64,000 nt of DNA from Pseudomonas entomophila (GTDB taxonomy: Bacteria > Pseudomonadota > Gammaproteobacteria > Pseudomonadales > Pseudomonadaceae): assembly GCF_029193575.1 (NCBI RefSeq), contig NZ_JARGCS010000047.1, positions 62,001-126,000 of the forward strand, read 5' to 3'. Each line of letters opens with the position of its first letter. Within the stretch, counting starts at the first letter, position 1. A program made the position numbers and the translations under genes. Positions 1 through 8,313 of the stretch are shown here, piece after piece. The notes under the pieces were generated by a model. It worked only from the letters and a program-made list of their open reading frames with translations. It did no database searches and was not told where the DNA came from.

Positions 1-1760
1 CCTTCCACAACCTGGGCCTGAACATCATCCGCAAGGAGCACGAGCGCCTGGGCTACAAGCCGGGCTTCTCGATCTTCGACGAGACCGACATCAAGGCGTT
101 GCTGTCGGACATCATGCAGAAGGAATACTCCGGCGACGACGGCATCGACGAGATCAAGAACATGATCGGTGCCTGGAAGAACGACCTGATCCTCCCCGCC
201 GAGGCCCTGGAAAAAGCCCGCAACCCGCGCGAGCAGACCGCCGCCATCGTCTACACCCACTACCAGCGCACGCTCAAGGCGTTCAACGCGGTGGACTTCG
301 ACGACCTGATCCTGCTGCCGGTGAAGCTGTTCGAACAGAACCCGGACATCCTCGAACGCTGGCAGAACCGCGTGCGCTACCTGCTGGTGGACGAATACCA
401 AGACACCAACGCCAGCCAGTACCTGCTGGTGAAGATGCTGATCGGCATGCGCAACCAGTTCACCGTGGTGGGCGACGACGACCAGTCGATCTACGCCTGG
501 CGCGGCGCCCGCCCGGAAAACCTCATGCTGCTCAAGGAGGACTACCCCTCCCTGAAGGTGGTGATGCTGGAGCAGAACTACCGCTCCACCAGCCGCATCC
601 TGCGCTGCGCCAACGTGCTCATCGCCAACAACCCGCACGCCTTCGAGAAGCAGCTGTGGAGCGAGATGGGCGTGGGCGACGAGATCCGCGTGATCCGCTG
701 CAAGAACGAGGAAGCCGAGGCCGAGCGCGTGGCCATGGAGATCCTCACGCTGCACCTGCGCACCGACCGGCCCTACAGCGACTTCGCCATCCTCTACCGG
801 GGCAACTACCAGGCCAAGCTGATCGAACTGAAGCTGCAGCACCACCAGGTGCCGTATCGCTTGTCCGGCGGCAACAGCTTCTTCGGCCGCCAGGAGGTAA
901 AAGACCTCATGGCCTACCTGCGCCTGCTGGTGAACCCGGACGACGACAACGCCTACCTGCGGGTGATCAACGTGCCGCGCCGGGAAATCGGCTCGACCAC
1001 CCTGGAGAAACTCGGCAACTACGCCACCGAACGCGGGGTGTCGATGTACGCCGCCAGTGAGGAGCTGGGCCTGGGCGAGCACCTGGATGCGCGCTACACC
1101 GAGCGCCTGCAGCGCTTCAAGCACTGGCTCGACGGGGTGCGCCACAAGGTCGCCCTGGAAGACCCGATCGCCGCGTTGCACGAGATGGTCCGCGACATCG
1201 ACTACGAGAACTGGATTCGCCAGCAGACCGCCAGCGACAAGGCCGCGGAGTTCCGCATCAGCAATGTCTGGTTCCTCATCGATGCGTTGAAGAACACCCT
1301 CGAGAAGGACGAAGAGGGTGACATGACCATCGAGGACGCCATCGGCAAGCTGGTGCTGCGCGACATGCTCGAACGCCAGCAGGAAGAGGAAGAAAACGCC
1401 GAGGGCGTGCAGATGATGACCCTGCACGCCTCCAAGGGCCTGGAATTCCCCTACGTGTTCATCATGGGCATGGAGGAAGAGATCCTCCCGCACCGTTCCA
1501 GCATCGAGGCCGATACCATCGAGGAAGAACGCCGCCTGGCCTACGTGGGCATCACCCGCGCCCGCCAAACCCTGGCCTTCACCTTCGCCGCCAAGCGCAA
1601 GCAGTACGGCGAGATCATCGATTGCACGCCCAGCCGCTTCCTCGACGAACTGCCGCCGGAAGACCTGTCGTGGGAAGGCCTGGACGACGCGCCGGTGGAA
1701 GTGAAGGCGGCGCGCGGCAACACTGCGCTGGCCGACATCCGGGCCATGCTCAAACGCTGA
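1..1760 (+). CDS. rep: ATP-dependent DNA helicase Rep (5' end cut off by window)
   Basis: The reading frame is open from the first full codon at position 3, so the true start lies upstream. 585 residues are present of about 670 usual for Rep. This superfamily 1A 3'-5' helicase unwinds DNA and helps replication forks pass protein roadblocks. The N-terminal Walker A motif is outside the window. Visible motifs are the Walker B-type LLVDEYQDT (nt 381-407), GDDDQSIYAWRGA (motif III), EQNYRST (motif IV), TLHASKGLEFPYVF (motif V) and RRLAYVGITRAR (motif VI). The opening residues FHNLGLNIIRKEHE match Rep rather than UvrD. Only 74 nt separate it from the next gene, in the same direction. Confidence 0.95.
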   Translation, partial: FHNLGLNIIRKEHERLGYKPGFSIFDETDIKALLSDIMQKEYSGDDGIDEIKNMIGAWKNDLILPAEALEKARNPREQTAAIVYTHYQRTLKAFNAVDFDDLILLPVKLFEQNPDILERWQNRVRYLLVDEYQDTNASQYLLVKMLIGMRNQFTVVGDDDQSIYAWRGARPENLMLLKEDYPSLKVVMLEQNYRSTSRILRCANVLIANNPHAFEKQLWSEMGVGDEIRVIRCKNEEAEAERVAMEILTLHLRTDRPYSDFAILYRGNYQAKLIELKLQHHQVPYRLSGGNSFFGRQEVKDLMAYLRLLVNPDDDNAYLRVINVPRREIGSTTLEKLGNYATERGVSMYAASEELGLGEHLDARYTERLQRFKHWLDGVRHKVALEDPIAALHEMVRDIDYENWIRQQTASDKAAEFRISNVWFLIDALKNTLEKDEEGDMTIEDAIGKLVLRDMLERQQEEEENAEGVQMMTLHASKGLEFPYVFIMGMEEEILPHRSSIEADTIEEERRLAYVGITRARQTLAFTFAAKRKQYGEIIDCTPSRFLDELPPEDLSWEGLDDAPVEVKAARGNTALADIRAMLKR

Positions 1761-1834
1761 TCTACCCTGACTCTTTAAACCTTCGCCGCTACCCCGTTGG
1801 ATGCGGCCACCTTTGCTACATCGAGGAAACAACA

Positions 1835-2407
1835 GTGCAAGCACTGCAGCAGAAGATTCGCGAAGAAGGCATCGTGCTTTCCGATCAGGTCCTGAAAGTC
1901 GATGCGTTTCTCAACCACCAGATCGACCCGGCGCTGATGCAGCTGATCGGCGACGAGTTCGCCCGCCTGTTCGCCGACTCGGGTGTGACCAAGATCGTCA
2001 CCATCGAAGCGTCGGGCATCGCCCCGGCGGTGATGACCGGCCTGAAACTGGGTGTGCCGGTGATCTTCGCGCGCAAGCACCAGTCGCTGACCCTGACCGA
2101 GAACCTGCTGACCGCCTCGGTGTACTCCTTCACCAAGCAGACCGAGAACACCGTGGCCATCTCGCCGCGTCACCTCAACAGCAGCGACCGCGTGCTGGTG
2201 ATCGACGACTTCCTGGCCAATGGCAAGGCGTCGCAGGCGCTGATCTCGATCATCAAGCAGGCCGGCGCGACCGTCGCGGGCCTGGGGATCGTGATCGAGA
2301 AGTCGTTCCAGGGCGGGCGCGCCGAGCTGGACAGCCAGGGCTATCGCGTCGAGTCGCTGGCGCGGGTGCAGTCGCTGGAAGGCGGTGTGGTCAGTTTCAT
2401 CGAGTAA
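1835..2407 (+). CDS. xpt: Xanthine phosphoribosyltransferase
   Basis: A 190-residue type I phosphoribosyltransferase of the Xpt family, which salvages xanthine to XMP using PRPP in the cytoplasm. The PRPP-binding loop is RVLVIDDFLANGKA at about residues 119-132, and EASGIAPAVMTGL at 58-70 is also typical. I chose the GTG at 1835 because GAGGA lies 7 nt upstream and it gives the usual family length and N terminus (QALQQKIREEGIVLSDQVL). Longer in-frame starts run back into rep. No purine riboswitch is evident in the 74-nt leader. Confidence 0.93.
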   Translation: MQALQQKIREEGIVLSDQVLKVDAFLNHQIDPALMQLIGDEFARLFADSGVTKIVTIEASGIAPAVMTGLKLGVPVIFARKHQSLTLTENLLTASVYSFTKQTENTVAISPRHLNSSDRVLVIDDFLANGKASQALISIIKQAGATVAGLGIVIEKSFQGGRAELDSQGYRVESLARVQSLEGGVVSFIE

Positions 2408-2414
2408 AACCACA

Positions 2415-2433
2415 GGGGCTGCACAGCAGCCCC
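2415..2433. terminator. Short hairpin between convergent xpt and hydrolase genes
   Basis: A 7-bp GGGGCTG/CAGCCCC stem with a 5-nt loop lies 7 nt after the xpt stop and 5 nt before the convergent hydrolase stop. No clear U tract follows on either strand, so termination is only a suggestion. Confidence 0.4.
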
Positions 2434-2438
2434 CGCTT

Positions 2439-4304
2439 TCACCGCCGGCTCGCTTGCAACCCCGCCAGCAGCAACCGCTGGTACACCTCCTCCTTCAGCC
2501 CCTTCGGCCGATCCAGCTTCATCCGCGCCAGCTGCGCCCTATACCCCTCAGGCTCAGGCGCCTCCAATGCCGCCTTGCCCAGCTCCAACACCTCGCTCAA
2601 CTTGAACTTGCTCTTGAGCCAGTTCAGCGCCCGCAGCAAATCCCGCTCCTCCCCCGTGAAGTCACTGCCCAACGGATACTCCGGGAACAACCGCGCATGC
2701 CGCGCGCGAATCGCCTCCAGGCGCTCGGGCGTGTTGTCGGTGAAGCGCGCCGCCAACTGGAACCCCTCGGCCAGCTTGCCGGCCTTCTTCGCCTGCGCCA
2801 TCAGTTCGCCTTGGAAGCGCGAGTCGCTGATCGCCAGCAAGCGCGCGATCACCTCGCTGTCGGTCTGCCCGCGCAGGTCGGCGATGCCGTACTCGGTCAC
2901 CACGATGTCGCGCAGGTGCCGCGGGATGGTGCAGTGGCCGTATTCCCACATCAGGTTGGACGTCACCTCCCCGCCCGCCTCGCGCCAGCTGCGTAACAGC
3001 AGGATCGAGCGCGCGCCCGCCAGCGCATGGGCCTGGGCGACGAAGTTGTACTGCCCGCCAACGCCGCTGAGCACCCGGCCGTCTTCGAGCTGGTCGGCCA
3101 CCCCGGCGCCGAGCAGGGTCATGCCGAACACCGTGTTGGCGAAACGCGCGTCGCGGCGCTGGCGGCGCTTGAGGGCTTCGTCGCCGTACAGCTCGTTGAT
3201 GAAGCTGATGGCGCTCATGGCGTAGCGCTTGCGCTGCTCGAACGGCATCTCGCGCAGGCGCTGGTAGAAGTCGCGGGGGCCGAGGAAGAAACCGCCGTGC
3301 ACCAGCACGCCCTGCTCGTCCGCCGGGCGCCGCACCACACCGGCCTCGGCCAGTGCCAGCAGACCGTTGACGAACATTTCGCTGCAGCCGTACAGGCCCT
3401 GGGCGAAATCATCGACACCGCCTTCGCGGTCGATCAGCGCCTGCCAGGGCGCCAGGTCGAGGTCGGCGAGCAGCGCGCGGTAGCCGGGGTTGTCGCCCTG
3501 GCGCGCCAGCAGCGCGGCGGCCACCGCGTCGCCCATGGCGCCGATGCCGATCTGCAGGGTGCCGCCGTCGCGCACCAGGGTGCTGACGTGCAGGCCGATG
3601 CAGTGGTCCTGGGTGGTGACCGGCATGTTCGGCGTGGAGAACAGCCGGCGCCGCTCCGGTTCATCGATCAGCAGGTCGAAAGCGTCGCGTTCGAGCTCCG
3701 CATCGCCGGGCATGTAGGGCAACTCGTCGTGCACCTGGCCGAGCAGCAGGAGGGTTTCGCCGGCGGCGCGGCGCTGGGCGATCATCGGCAGCAGGTCGAG
3801 GGTGATGTCGGGGTTGCAGGCCAGGCTCAGGTGCCCGGGGCGCTCCGGGGCTTCGGCCACCAGCTGGGCGATCAGGTTCAGGCCCTTGGCGTTGATGTCG
3901 CGGGCAGCGTGGCTGTAGTTGCTGCTGACGTAGTCCTGCTGGGCGCTGGCGCTGTGCAGCAACGAGCCGGGCTGCATGAAGAACTGCTCGACGCGGATGT
4001 TCGGCGGCAACGTGTCGCGGCGCAGGTCGGCGAGGTAGTCGAGCTCCTCGTAGTCGGCGAACACGCGCTCGACGAAGGGTTCGAGGAAGCGGCGCTGCAG
4101 GCCGTCGCCCAGGGGTGGGCGGCCCAGGGTCAGGGCGGTGTAGATCGTCAGCTGGCGTTCGGGGGTTTGGCGGATGCGCGCGTACAGCGCGTTGACGAAG
4201 GCATTGGGTTTGCCCAGGCCCAGGGGCAGGCCCAGGTGGATGTGGGCAGGGAGGCGGGCCAGCGCCTGGTCGACGGCCTGGTCGAGGGAACAGCGGTGGG
4301 GCAT
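2439..4304 (-). CDS. Acetyl-CoA hydrolase/transferase family protein
   Basis: A 621-residue protein of the acetyl-CoA hydrolase/transferase (class I CoA-transferase-like) family, expected to cleave or exchange acyl-CoA thioesters. Family-like segments include GIGAMGDA (253-260), GVGGQYNFV (414-422) and EYGIADLRG (471-479). The ATG at 4304 is chosen because AGGAG lies just upstream and the protein then begins MPHRCSLDQAVDQAL; in-frame extension upstream adds 39 unconserved-looking residues. It follows the cytochrome c5 gene on the same strand, but a terminator separates them. The exact substrate cannot be read from sequence. Confidence 0.85.
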   Translation of the reverse strand: MPHRCSLDQAVDQALARLPAHIHLGLPLGLGKPNAFVNALYARIRQTPERQLTIYTALTLGRPPLGDGLQRRFLEPFVERVFADYEELDYLADLRRDTLPPNIRVEQFFMQPGSLLHSASAQQDYVSSNYSHAARDINAKGLNLIAQLVAEAPERPGHLSLACNPDITLDLLPMIAQRRAAGETLLLLGQVHDELPYMPGDAELERDAFDLLIDEPERRRLFSTPNMPVTTQDHCIGLHVSTLVRDGGTLQIGIGAMGDAVAAALLARQGDNPGYRALLADLDLAPWQALIDREGGVDDFAQGLYGCSEMFVNGLLALAEAGVVRRPADEQGVLVHGGFFLGPRDFYQRLREMPFEQRKRYAMSAISFINELYGDEALKRRQRRDARFANTVFGMTLLGAGVADQLEDGRVLSGVGGQYNFVAQAHALAGARSILLLRSWREAGGEVTSNLMWEYGHCTIPRHLRDIVVTEYGIADLRGQTDSEVIARLLAISDSRFQGELMAQAKKAGKLAEGFQLAARFTDNTPERLEAIRARHARLFPEYPLGSDFTGEERDLLRALNWLKSKFKLSEVLELGKAALEAPEPEGYRAQLARMKLDRPKGLKEEVYQRLLLAGLQASRR

Positions 4305-4407
4305 GGGGAGCTCCTGTGGCGTCCGGGCATACAGGGGTTTGACCATTACCTTAGTTGATTTGCTGCCAGCGCCCCGCGATAGGGCCGGCACACACCGCAC
4401 AAAAACA

Positions 4408-4431
4408 AAACCCGCCATCAAGGGCGGGTTT
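4408..4431 (-). terminator. Rho-independent terminator after cytochrome c5 gene
   Basis: A perfect 9-bp stem AAACCCGCC/GGCGGGTTT with a 6-nt loop. On the minus strand it runs into TTGTTTTTG. It lies 20 nt past the cytochrome stop and upstream of the hydrolase start. Confidence 0.8.
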
Positions 4432-4450
4432 GGCTGGAATCAGGCCAGGC

Positions 4451-4873
4451 TCACAGCCCGGACATCTTCTGGATCGCCTTCTTCAAGTCTTCATCCGAAC
4501 AGTCCGCGCAAGTGCCCTTCGGCGGCATGGCGTTGATGCCGGTGATGGCCTTGGCCAGGATGCCATCGAGCCCGCCCTGGTGGTCGGCGCGCTCCTTCCA
4601 GGCCGCGGTGTCGCCGATCTTCGGCGCGCCCAGCAGGCCGCTGCCATGGCAGGCGTTGCAGTGCTTGGCGATGACCTCGTCGGGGGTCTTGGCCCCGCCG
4701 CCGCCGGCAGCGACCGCCACTTCCATGCCCTTGCACGCTTGCCCCTGCACGCAGACCTGGCCGACCGGCTCCAGGCGCTTGGCGATGTCGTCGTTGGTCG
4801 CTGCGTGTGCGTTGAGCGCCCAGAGGGCGAATACGGCTGCTGGTACGGCCAGCATCTTCTTGATTTGGTTCAC
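4451..4873 (-). CDS. Cytochrome c5 family periplasmic monohaem cytochrome
   Basis: A 140-residue protein with a cleavable signal peptide (about residues 1-24, ending ALNAHA) and one haem-binding CNACH motif at 72-76. The likely axial methionine is M116 in INAMPPKG. A second cysteine pair, CADC at 122-125, is typical of cytochrome c5, and another pair (C41, C47) lies before the haem. It should carry electrons in the periplasm. The GTG at 4873 is chosen because a GAGGG site lies just upstream and it gives a standard signal peptide; an upstream ATG adds 13 residues. Confidence 0.88.
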   Translation of the reverse strand: MNQIKKMLAVPAAVFALWALNAHAATNDDIAKRLEPVGQVCVQGQACKGMEVAVAAGGGGAKTPDEVIAKHCNACHGSGLLGAPKIGDTAAWKERADHQGGLDGILAKAITGINAMPPKGTCADCSDEDLKKAIQKMSGL

Positions 4874-4979
4874 GCGTACACCCTCATGGTGGCTAATCAC
4901 GCCCGCGGCCACGGTTCGCAGGCGCTGGAAAGTATAGCGGCAACCTGGAACCCGTGAAACGACCCTACAGGGGAAAGGG

Positions 4980-4997
4980 GTATTGGCGCGTCAATAC
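4980..4997. promoter_or_regulatory. Dyad upstream of cytochrome c5 gene
   Basis: GTATTG-N6-CAATAC, a perfect 6-bp dyad between the XRE-cupin stop and the cytochrome start. It could be an operator or a weak terminator of the XRE gene. It only loosely resembles an ANR/FNR box. Confidence 0.3.
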
Positions 4998-5008
4998 GCT
5001 GCGCTGGA

Positions 5009-5557
5009 TCAAAAGTTCGAGGGGGTGGCCGCGCTGATCAGCCGGGCGGGCTCGTCGAAGGGGTTGCGGAAACGGTGCGGGCGGGTGCTTTCGAAGTAGT
5101 AGCTGTCACCGGCTTCGAGGATGAACACCTCGGCGCCGACCACCAGCTCCAGGCGCCCTTCGAGCAGGATGCCGGTCTCTTCGCCATCGTGGGTGAGCAT
5201 TTCTTCACCCGTGTCGGCGCCCGGCGGGTAGACCTCGTTGAGAAAGGCGATGGCGCGGTTGGGGTGCGACTTGCCGACCAGCTTCATGGTCACCGCGCCG
5301 TCGGAAATGTCGATCAGTTCGTGGGCCTTGTAGACGATCTGCGTGGGGCTTTCCGGCGCCAGTTCGACGGAAAAGAACTCGACCATGGACATGGGAATAC
5401 CGCTGAGCACCTTGCGCAGGGAGCTGATCGACGGGCTCACGCTGTTCTTCTCGATCATCGAGATGGTGCTGTTGGTCACACCCGCGCGCTTGGCGAGTTC
5501 GCGCTGGGACAGGCCCTTGAGCTTGCGGATGGCTTGAAGTCGTTCGCCGACGTCCAA
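5009..5557 (-). CDS. XRE-family regulator with C-terminal cupin (PuuR-like)
   Basis: A 182-residue transcription factor with an N-terminal helix-turn-helix (about 6-60; GLSQRELAKRAGVTNSTISM) and a C-terminal cupin (about 105-178, containing LTHDGEETGILLEGRLELV). This architecture matches PuuR and related repressors that sense polyamines or other amines. The start is a TTG at 5557 with a strong AGGAGG 8 nt upstream; no ATG is as well placed. Genes for the gamma-glutamyl-putrescine pathway lie in the same window, so a role in their control is plausible but inferred. Nested dyads lie immediately upstream and suggest autoregulation. Confidence 0.85.
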   Translation of the reverse strand: MDVGERLQAIRKLKGLSQRELAKRAGVTNSTISMIEKNSVSPSISSLRKVLSGIPMSMVEFFSVELAPESPTQIVYKAHELIDISDGAVTMKLVGKSHPNRAIAFLNEVYPPGADTGEEMLTHDGEETGILLEGRLELVVGAEVFILEAGDSYYFESTRPHRFRNPFDEPARLISAATPSNF

Positions 5558-5587
5558 AGCTTGAGCCTCCTGAAACGGTCGAGATGG

Positions 5588-5644
5588 GGGTCGAATGTGA
5601 ACGATATCATGGCAATGCCGTTCAGTATTTACAACACTCGACCC
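5588..5644 (-). promoter_or_regulatory. Promoter and nested dyad operator of the XRE-cupin gene
   Basis: The outer dyad pairs GGGTCGAATGT (5588-5598) with ACACTCGACCC (5634-5644), 10 of 11 matches. The inner dyad pairs TGAACG (5598-5603) with CGTTCA (5619-5624). A minus-strand promoter TTGTAA-N17-CATGAT (5606-5634) overlaps both. This is the layout expected of an autoregulated repressor gene. Confidence 0.5.
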
Positions 5645-5667
5645 CGCAGCCCGTCCGCTTCAGCGGC

Positions 5668-6741
5668 TCATTCGCCGCAATACTCCAGCGGCACGCGCTT
5701 GAGGTTGCAGAACAGCTGGTAGGGAATGCTGCCGGCCTGTTGCGCCACCTCACTGGCCAGCACCTGCTTGCCCCACAGCTCGACCGGGCTGCCGACGTTG
5801 GCCTCGGGCACGTCGGTGAGGTCGATGCAGAGCATGTCCATCGATACGCGACCGATCAGTTGGGTGCGCTTGCCGGCGACCAGCACCGGCGTGCCGGTAG
5901 GGGCGTGGCGCGGGTAGCCGTCGGCGTAACCCATGGCGACCACGCCGACCCGGGTGGGGCGTGGGCTCGTGAACTTCGCGCCGTAGCCCACCGGCTCACC
6001 GGCCGGCAGTTCGCGCACGCTGATCACCCGCGATTGCAGGGTCATCACCGGTTGCAGGCGCGCGGCCTGGGCCTGGTCGACCTCGAACGGCGTGGCGCCG
6101 TACAGCATGATGCCCGGGCGCACCCAGTCACTGGGCACCTGCGGCCAGCCAAGCACCGCGGGCGAGTTGCGCAGGCTGACCTCGGCGGCCAGGCCCTGGC
6201 GCGCGGCCTCGAACACCGCCAGCTGTTGCTCGGTGGTGCTGCTGTCGAGTTCGTCGGCGCGGGCGAAGTGGCTCATCAGCACGATGCGCGCGACCTTGCC
6301 GCTGGCCAGCAGGCGCTGGTAGGCGTCATGGTAGTCCTTCGGGTGCAGGCCGACGCGGTGCATGCCGCTGTCGAGCTTGAGCCAGATGTTCACCGGCTTG
6401 TGCAGCGGGGTCTGCTCGATGGCGTCGAGTTGCCACAGCGAATGCACCACGCACCACAGGTCGTGCTGGGCGATCAGCGCCAGCTCGCTGGCCTCGAAGA
6501 AGCCCTCGAGCAGCAGCACCGGGGCCTTGATACCCGCGGCGCGCAGCTCCAGCGCTTCCTCGATGCAGGCCACCGCGAAGCCATCGGCCTCGGCCTCGAG
6601 CGCCAGGGCACAGCGCACCGCGCCATGGCCGTAGGCGTCGGCCTTGACCACGGCGAGGGCCTTGGCGCCGGTCAGCTCACGGGCCAGGCGGTAGTTGTGA
6701 CGGAGGGCTTGGAGGTCGATCAGGGCACGGGCGGGACGCAT
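5668..6741 (-). CDS. dadX: Alanine racemase (catabolic DadX type)
   Basis: A 357-residue fold-type III PLP enzyme that interconverts L- and D-alanine in the cytoplasm. The PLP lysine is K33 in VVKADAYGHG and the opposite-face tyrosine is Y253 in VGYGAKF, both at the positions expected for DadX. Its place after dadA on the same strand supports the catabolic assignment: racemised alanine is oxidised by DadA. The ATG at 6741 follows AGAAGG at 8 nt and gives the standard length. It may be the only alanine racemase of the strain or a second copy; the window cannot tell. Confidence 0.92.
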   Translation of the reverse strand: MRPARALIDLQALRHNYRLARELTGAKALAVVKADAYGHGAVRCALALEAEADGFAVACIEEALELRAAGIKAPVLLLEGFFEASELALIAQHDLWCVVHSLWQLDAIEQTPLHKPVNIWLKLDSGMHRVGLHPKDYHDAYQRLLASGKVARIVLMSHFARADELDSSTTEQQLAVFEAARQGLAAEVSLRNSPAVLGWPQVPSDWVRPGIMLYGATPFEVDQAQAARLQPVMTLQSRVISVRELPAGEPVGYGAKFTSPRPTRVGVVAMGYADGYPRHAPTGTPVLVAGKRTQLIGRVSMDMLCIDLTDVPEANVGSPVELWGKQVLASEVAQQAGSIPYQLFCNLKRVPLEYCGE

Positions 6742-6778
6742 GGCGGCAGCCTTCTGGCAGTTCTGGTGTTGAATAAAG

Positions 6779-6820
6779 CCCCGGCGCGGTGAGTGGGGGT
6801 AGGTACCCACCGCACCGGGG
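6779..6820 (-). other. Intercistronic hairpin between dadA and alanine racemase
   Basis: CCCCGG-c-GCGGTG (6779-6791) pairs with CACCGC-a-CCGGGG (6808-6820), a 13-bp stem with one mismatched pair, inside the 115-nt gap. No U tract follows, so mRNA stabilisation or differential expression of the two genes is more likely than full termination. Confidence 0.45.
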
Positions 6821-6856
6821 TGAGGGAACGGTTGTAGCAGCGGTGGCTTCAGCGAA

Positions 6857-8158
6857 TCATTGGTGAGCCGGCGCCGGGCTCCCTTGCTTGGCCACTTCAC
6901 GGTGGTTGCCATAACGGGAGATATCCAGGCCTTCGGCGCTGATCTGCGGCTTCTTGCGCGCGATCAGGTCGGCCAGCAGACGGCCGGAGCCGCACGCCAT
7001 GGTCCAGCCCAGGGTGCCGTGGCCTGTGTTGAGGAACAGGTTGCGCAACGCTGTGGCGCCAACGATCGGGGTACCGTCCGGGGTGGCCGGGCGCAGGCCG
7101 GTCCAGAAGCTCGCCTGGCTCAGGTCGCCGCCGCGAGGATAAAGGTCGTTGACGATCATCTCCAGCGTTTCGCGCCGACGCGGGTTCAGCGACAGGTCGA
7201 AACCGGCGATCTCGGCCATGCCGCCGACGCGGATGCGGTTGTCGAAGCGGGTGATGGCGACCTTGTAGGTCTCGTCGAGGATGGTCGAGGTCGGCGCCAT
7301 GTCGCCATTGGTGATCGGCACGGTCAGCGAGTAGCCCTTGAGCGGGTACACCGGGGCCTTGATGCCCAGTGGCTTGAGCAACTGCGGCGAGTAGCTGCCC
7401 AGGGCCAGCACGTAGCGGTCGGCGGTTTCCAGCTTGCCGTCGATCCACACGCCGTTGATGCGATCGCCCGCGTGGTCCAGGCGCTCGATGTTCTGGCCGA
7501 AGCGGAACTCCACGCCCAGCTTGATGGCCATGTCGGCGAGCTTGGTGGTGAACAGCTGGCAGTCGCCGGTCTGGTCGTTGGGCAGGCGCAGGGCACCGGC
7601 GAGGATGTCCTTGACCCCGGCCAGGGCCGGCTCGACGCGGGCGATGCCGTCGCGGTCGAGCAACTCGTAAGGCACGCCGGACTGCTCCAGCACGGCGATG
7701 TCCTTGGCCGCGGCATCCACCTGGGCCTGGGTGCGGAACAGCTGGGTGGTGCCCAAAGTGCGGCTTTCGTAGGCGATGCCGGTTTCCGCGCGCAGTTCGT
7801 CGAGGCAGTCGCGGCTGTACTCGGACAGGCGCACCATGCGCTCCTTGTTCACCGCATAGCGGTTGGCGGTGCAGTTGCGCAGCATCTGCGCCATCCACAG
7901 GTACTGGTCGACGTCGCCGGTGAGCTTGATGGCCAGCGGGGCGTGGCGCTCGAGCAGCCACTTGATGGCCTTCAGCGGCACGCCCGGGGCGGCCCAGGGC
8001 GAGGCGTAGCCAGGCGAGATCTGGCCGGCGTTGGCGAAACTGGTTTCCATGGCCGCCGCCGGCTGGCGGTCGACCACCGTCACGTCGAAACCTTGCCGGG
8101 CCAGGTAGTAGGCACTGGCGGTTCCGATCACACCGCTACCAAGCACCAGAACTCGCAT
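6857..8158 (-). CDS. dadA: D-amino acid dehydrogenase, small subunit
   Basis: A 433-residue FAD-dependent DAO-family dehydrogenase that oxidises D-alanine and other D-amino acids to 2-oxo acids and passes electrons to the membrane respiratory chain. The N terminus has the FAD dinucleotide fold MRVLVLGSGVIGTASAYYLA with an acidic residue after the second strand. The C-terminal LNTGHGTLGWTMACGSGR is the conserved second FAD segment. The ATG at 8158 has GAGGGA upstream. It is first of a dadA-dadX unit and diverges from the Lrp-type gene, as in known pseudomonads where that regulator activates dadAX in response to alanine. Confidence 0.95.
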   Translation of the reverse strand: MRVLVLGSGVIGTASAYYLARQGFDVTVVDRQPAAAMETSFANAGQISPGYASPWAAPGVPLKAIKWLLERHAPLAIKLTGDVDQYLWMAQMLRNCTANRYAVNKERMVRLSEYSRDCLDELRAETGIAYESRTLGTTQLFRTQAQVDAAAKDIAVLEQSGVPYELLDRDGIARVEPALAGVKDILAGALRLPNDQTGDCQLFTTKLADMAIKLGVEFRFGQNIERLDHAGDRINGVWIDGKLETADRYVLALGSYSPQLLKPLGIKAPVYPLKGYSLTVPITNGDMAPTSTILDETYKVAITRFDNRIRVGGMAEIAGFDLSLNPRRRETLEMIVNDLYPRGGDLSQASFWTGLRPATPDGTPIVGATALRNLFLNTGHGTLGWTMACGSGRLLADLIARKKPQISAEGLDISRYGNHREVAKQGSPAPAHQ

Positions 8159-8264
8159 CGTTTATCCCTCGCACGCGGCACACCGCGTTGTTTTGTTGAA
8201 ATGGCATGGATGCGCGCAGTATATGAATTCGAGACCAGTGCAATTCACTATATAAGCGCCTATA

Positions 8265-8286
8265 TTTGGCGAGAATTCTCGGCAAA
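8265..8286. promoter_or_regulatory. Palindromic operator candidate in dadA-lrp divergent promoter
   Basis: A 22-bp palindrome with one mismatched pair, centred on a perfect 12-bp CGAGAATTCTCG (8270-8281), lies in the 155-nt gap between dadA and the lrp gene. The flanks are AT-rich (TATATAAG, TATATTT), as expected for promoters. A binding site for the divergent Lrp-family protein is the natural inference. Confidence 0.5.
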
Positions 8287-8313
8287 ATCGCCTTTCACGG
8301 AGGGGCATCCCCT

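Noticed and set aside
1761..1834. Possible purine riboswitch before xpt
   Set aside because: The 74-nt gap has no recognisable conserved junction sequence and is rather short.
4980..4997. ANR/FNR site before the cytochrome gene
   Set aside because: The half-sites differ from TTGAT-N4-ATCAA at key positions; kept only as an unassigned dyad.
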